Positions 24,972 to 27,299 of a DNA stretch of 27,299 nt are shown here, one piece after another. A program made the translations under genes and the position numbers. The stretch spans positions 1 to 27,299 of the forward strand of contig JAODBN010000209.1 of assembly GCA_025463965.1 (NCBI GenBank), written 5' to 3'. This DNA comes from Acidimicrobiaceae bacterium (lineage in GTDB: Bacteria; Actinomycetota; Acidimicrobiia; Acidimicrobiales; Bog-793). The stretch's first letter is position 1; every line of letters begins with the position of its first letter. A model generated the notes under the pieces. That model was not told where the DNA came from, made no database searches, and saw only the letters and a program-made list of their open reading frames with translations.

Positions 24972-25364
24972 TTGAAGACGTTCCTGACTGCAAAGATCCA
25001 TCGCATTCCTGTGACCGCCAAGTCAATTGATTACTCTGGATCTGCGACGATCGGCCGGAATCTCCTCGAGGCGCTTGATGGCGCTATCCAGCCCTATGAG
25101 CGAGTTCAGATCGTGAACATCTCTACAGGGGCGCGCTGGGAGACCTACGTGATAGCCGGTGAGGAGGACGATTCGTTTATTGCAAACGGCGCGGCGGCGC
25201 GGCTTGTCGAAGTGGGCGACTTATGCATTGTCATGGCCTATGGGATCAGCCAAAGATTCGAGGGCTGTTCGGTCATCAACTTTACGAGCTCGACCCATTG
25301 GCAGCTCTCCTACTGCTCCCCGGACACGCTGAATGGGCGATCCGAGGACCCGCCGGGCAGCTGA
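24972..25364 (+). CDS. panD: Aspartate 1-decarboxylase (PanD), divergent C-terminus
   Basis: Makes beta-alanine from aspartate for pantothenate/CoA synthesis. From TTG 24972 the protein has 130 residues and its N-terminus (MKTFLTAKIHR) lines up with known PanD. GGAGAG sits 7 nt before this TTG, while the ATG at 24957 lacks a clear site, so I prefer TTG. Pyruvoyl-enzyme features are present: K8, the self-cleavage pair Gly23-Ser24 in YSGSATI, R55 and Y59 in ARWETY, and N72 in ANGAAA. Ser24 would become the pyruvoyl group. After residue about 95 the sequence departs from familiar PanD proteins and is Cys/Ser/Thr-rich. The gene is A/T-richer than its neighbours (hand count 32 of 60 G/C at 25021-25080) and stands apart from panB/panC, which hints at transfer. 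Confidence 0.85.
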   Translation: MKTFLTAKIHRIPVTAKSIDYSGSATIGRNLLEALDGAIQPYERVQIVNISTGARWETYVIAGEEDDSFIANGAAARLVEVGDLCIVMAYGISQRFEGCSVINFTSSTHWQLSYCSPDTLNGRSEDPPGS

Positions 25365-25596
25365 ATCTTGAATGGCCGCGCTACGTGCACGTTTCGACGG
25401 GGAGCCACGTAGCAGAGCAGTAAGGCATGGTCAGCACATCCACTACCGCTCGCGCCAGAACACACGCGAAACCGAAGATGGCCGCCCTCTCAGTGCCCTT
25501 TTTTAAGTCTCGTGGGCGACCTCACGCTCGACCCAAGCGTTCCGCAACTACGCGGATCTACGGCCTGTCCAGCGGCTCCTAGGTGACACTCGTGGG

Positions 25597-26559
25597 TCAG
25601 TCGCTGAAGATCGACTCGATCCGCTGGGTGATCTCGTCGTCGAGCCGCTCAAGCACCTCGAGCGAGGCGAGGTTCTCGTGGACCTGCTCGACCCGGGAGG
25701 CGCCGGTGATGACGGTCGAGACGTGTGGGTTCTTCGCACACCAGGCGATGGCGAGCTGGGCCATCGTGCAATCGAGCTCGTCGGCGATCGCCTTCAGCTT
25801 CTGCACCTTGGCGTTGGTGGCGGGGTCGGTCAGCTGGTCCTTCAGCCACTCGTATCCCGGCAACGAGGCCCGCGATCCTTCCGGGATGCCGTTGAGGTAC
25901 TTGCCGGTCAGGATCCCAGAGCCGAGTGGGCTCCAGGTGGTGAGGCCGAGCCCGTAGTCCTCGTAGAGGCGCTCGTACTCCCGCTCGACCTTCTCGCGTC
26001 GCAGCAGGCTGTACTCGGGCTGCTCCATCGTGGGCTTGTGCAGGTGGTGGCGCTCGGCGATCTCGTAGGCGGCCCGCAGGTCGTCCGCCGGCCACTCCGA
26101 GGTGCCCCAGTAGAGCGCCTTTCCCGAGGCCACGATCTCGTGCATTGCCCACACCGTCTCCTCGACGGGGGTCTCGGGATCGGACCGGTGGCAGAAGAGC
26201 AGGTCGACGAAGTCCAGCCCGAGGCGCTCGAGCGAACCGTCGATGGCCTGCATGAGGTACTTGCGGTTCAGGGTGTTCTTCATGTTGGGCGCGTCGTGGA
26301 GACCCCAGAAGATCTTGGTCGACAAGACGTAGGACCACCGCGGCCAGCCGAGCTCGGCGATGGCCCGGCCCATGATCTCCTCCGAGCGCCCGCCCGAGTA
26401 GGCCTCTGCATTGTCGAAGAAGTTGACCCCGGCGTCGTAGGCGGCCGTGAGGCAGTTCTTGGCGAGGTCACCGTCCAGCTGGGGACCGAAGGTCACCCAC
26501 GAGCCGAAGGAGAGCACGCTTACCTTCAGACCGGCCCTGCCCAGTCGTCGGTATTCCAT
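25597..26559 (-). CDS. Aldo/keto reductase, Kv-beta/YghZ-like
   Basis: 320 residues from ATG 26559, preceded by AGGAGG with a 7-nt spacer; the GTG one codon upstream is too close to that site. An NADPH-dependent TIM-barrel reductase with the full catalytic tetrad D49, Y54, K82 and H124. NAEAYSGGRSEEIMG (50-64) and the start MEYRRLGRAGLKVSVLSFGS are typical of the potassium-channel beta-subunit group, whose bacterial members reduce aldehydes such as methylglyoxal. WSPLGSGILTGKY and the late TVITGASRVEQV, which holds NADPH, are also present. The true substrate is unknown. It is divergent from idi across a 119-nt gap that must hold both promoters, and converges on panD. Confidence 0.93.
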   Translation of the reverse strand: MEYRRLGRAGLKVSVLSFGSWVTFGPQLDGDLAKNCLTAAYDAGVNFFDNAEAYSGGRSEEIMGRAIAELGWPRWSYVLSTKIFWGLHDAPNMKNTLNRKYLMQAIDGSLERLGLDFVDLLFCHRSDPETPVEETVWAMHEIVASGKALYWGTSEWPADDLRAAYEIAERHHLHKPTMEQPEYSLLRREKVEREYERLYEDYGLGLTTWSPLGSGILTGKYLNGIPEGSRASLPGYEWLKDQLTDPATNAKVQKLKAIADELDCTMAQLAIAWCAKNPHVSTVITGASRVEQVHENLASLEVLERLDDEITQRIESIFSD

Positions 26560-26678
26560 CACGCCGCCTCCTCGTCTCGTCGGTCGGACTCGCCGACCCG
26601 CCCCCGGGACGGGCGCGCCGGTAGCATTCTGCCCGACTCGAGGCGCCTGCCCGGTCGGCGAACAGGGGAGAGAGGTCT

Positions 26679-27299
26679 TTGAGCGAGCGCGGCACGGTCG
26701 TCCTCGTCGAGGAAGACGGCACGGTCACCGGGAGCGCCCCCAAGCTGGAGGCTCACCGCTCGCCGGGCCTGCTGCATCTGGCCTTCTCGGTCTTCCTCTA
26801 CCGCCAGGACGGCTCGATGCTCCTCCAGCGCCGCTCACCGGCGAAGTACCACTTCCCGGGGGTGTGGGCGAACGCCTGCTGCAGCCACCCCGGGCCGGGC
26901 GAGGACCTGGTCTCCTCGGCCGAGCGACGAGTGGTGGAAGAGCTCGGCCTCGTGTGCGCGCTCTCGCCGGCAGGGAGCTTCGTCTACCGGGCGCCGTGTG
27001 CGGAGAGCGGCCTCGTCGAGCACGAGCTCGACCATGTCCTGATCGGCACGATCCTCGCCGAGCCGGTGCCGGACAACAGCGAAGTCGCCGCGCTCTGGTG
27101 GGGCTCTCCCGAGACGGTGCTCCGGGCAACTTCCGTCCCGGCCCCGGCCGGCCTGACGGCTCGCACGGCTCGCAGTGGGCTCCCGGCCGGCCCACTCGCC
27201 CCGTGGCTCGGCCCGGCGCTGCGCCTCGCCGAAGCGGCTCGCCACCGGCTCGGGCTCGTGCGAGGCGACCTCGGGCCGGGCCCAGCCGAGCGCGCCGGG
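26679..27299 (+). CDS. idi: Isopentenyl-diphosphate delta-isomerase type 1 (3' end outside window)
   Basis: Open from TTG 26679 to the window end (207 codons, no stop). GGGGAG and AGAGG lie just upstream of the TTG. The enzyme interconverts isopentenyl and dimethylallyl diphosphate for terpenoid, quinone and polyprenyl-lipid synthesis. Visible marks are H26 and H33 in the metal-binding N-terminal part, NACCSHP with catalytic C68 and H70, the Nudix-like helix AERRVVEELG (81-90), and E114 and E116 in VEHELDHV. These positions match E. coli Idi almost exactly. C67, next to the catalytic Cys, is a minor variant. The C-terminal part after about 180 is Pro/Ala/Arg-rich and already longer than E. 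coli Idi (182 residues), so an extension exists, its end unseen. Confidence 0.93.
   Translation, partial: MSERGTVVLVEEDGTVTGSAPKLEAHRSPGLLHLAFSVFLYRQDGSMLLQRRSPAKYHFPGVWANACCSHPGPGEDLVSSAERRVVEELGLVCALSPAGSFVYRAPCAESGLVEHELDHVLIGTILAEPVPDNSEVAALWWGSPETVLRATSVPAPAGLTARTARSGLPAGPLAPWLGPALRLAEAARHRLGLVRGDLGPGPAERAG

Overview
The window is from a high-GC Gram-positive-like bacterium, most plausibly an actinobacterium. The signs are GTG/TTG starts, GTGA and ATGA gene overlaps, a type II glutamine synthetase, Thr/Ser/Pro-rich linkers on exported proteins and a GC-rich third codon position. A secreted sedolisin-type (S53) peptidase hints at an acidic habitat, and an acidophilic or soil lineage such as Acidimicrobiia would fit. 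That placement is inference only. I recognise no tRNA, rRNA, CRISPR array, transposase or phage gene.

Layout. (1) 1-3007, plus strand: the C-terminal part of a HAD-type phosphatase overlaps by 4 nt a gene that fuses a polysaccharide-flippase-like membrane domain to an intact APH-type kinase domain. (2) 3073-6107, minus strand: a compact operon for extracytosolic flavin electron transfer. It encodes a NOX/ferric-reductase-like di-heme flavoprotein (preceded by a possible 12-codon leader), a membrane-anchored FMN_bind protein on a Thr/Pro stalk, and an ApbE flavin transferase. (3) 6477-10331, plus strand: a secreted GH16 glucanase whose stop codon is the first of six in-frame TGA codons in a 15-bp tandem repeat, then an EamA-like transporter and a 14-TM MFS exporter whose start codon lies inside a palindromic operator-like site. 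(4) 10385-13795, minus strand: a large FAD/Fe-S oxidoreductase of the D-2-hydroxyglutarate/D-lactate dehydrogenase type behind a DksA-like regulator. (5) 14108-19615, minus strand: a glycan-assembly operon with a DPM1-like GT2, a processive GT2 with QxxRW, a GT39-like membrane enzyme and a DivIVA-like coiled-coil protein, followed by a secreted GH5 enzyme. (6) 19616-20822: a 1.2-kb gene-poor stretch. (7) 20823-23366, plus strand: a secreted S53 peptidase, then a strong hairpin terminator. (8) 23437-27299: glnII (minus), a divergent panD (plus) in an AT-richer patch, a Kv-beta-type aldo/keto reductase (minus) and idi (plus, cut by the window end).

How the genes fit together. Two themes dominate: surface carbohydrate handling (flippase-kinase fusion, GT operon, GH5, GH16) and surface redox or secretion (flavinylation operon, sedolisin). 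The flavin operon forms a coherent route: cytosolic NAD(P)H to FAD, across the membrane through two hemes, to a covalently flavinylated extracytosolic domain whose maturation enzyme is encoded last. The glycan operon could activate a polyprenol-linked sugar (DPM1-like), use it at the outer face (GT39-like) and polymerise a chain (processive GT2), with the GH5 enzyme trimming the product. The remaining genes are ordinary core metabolism.
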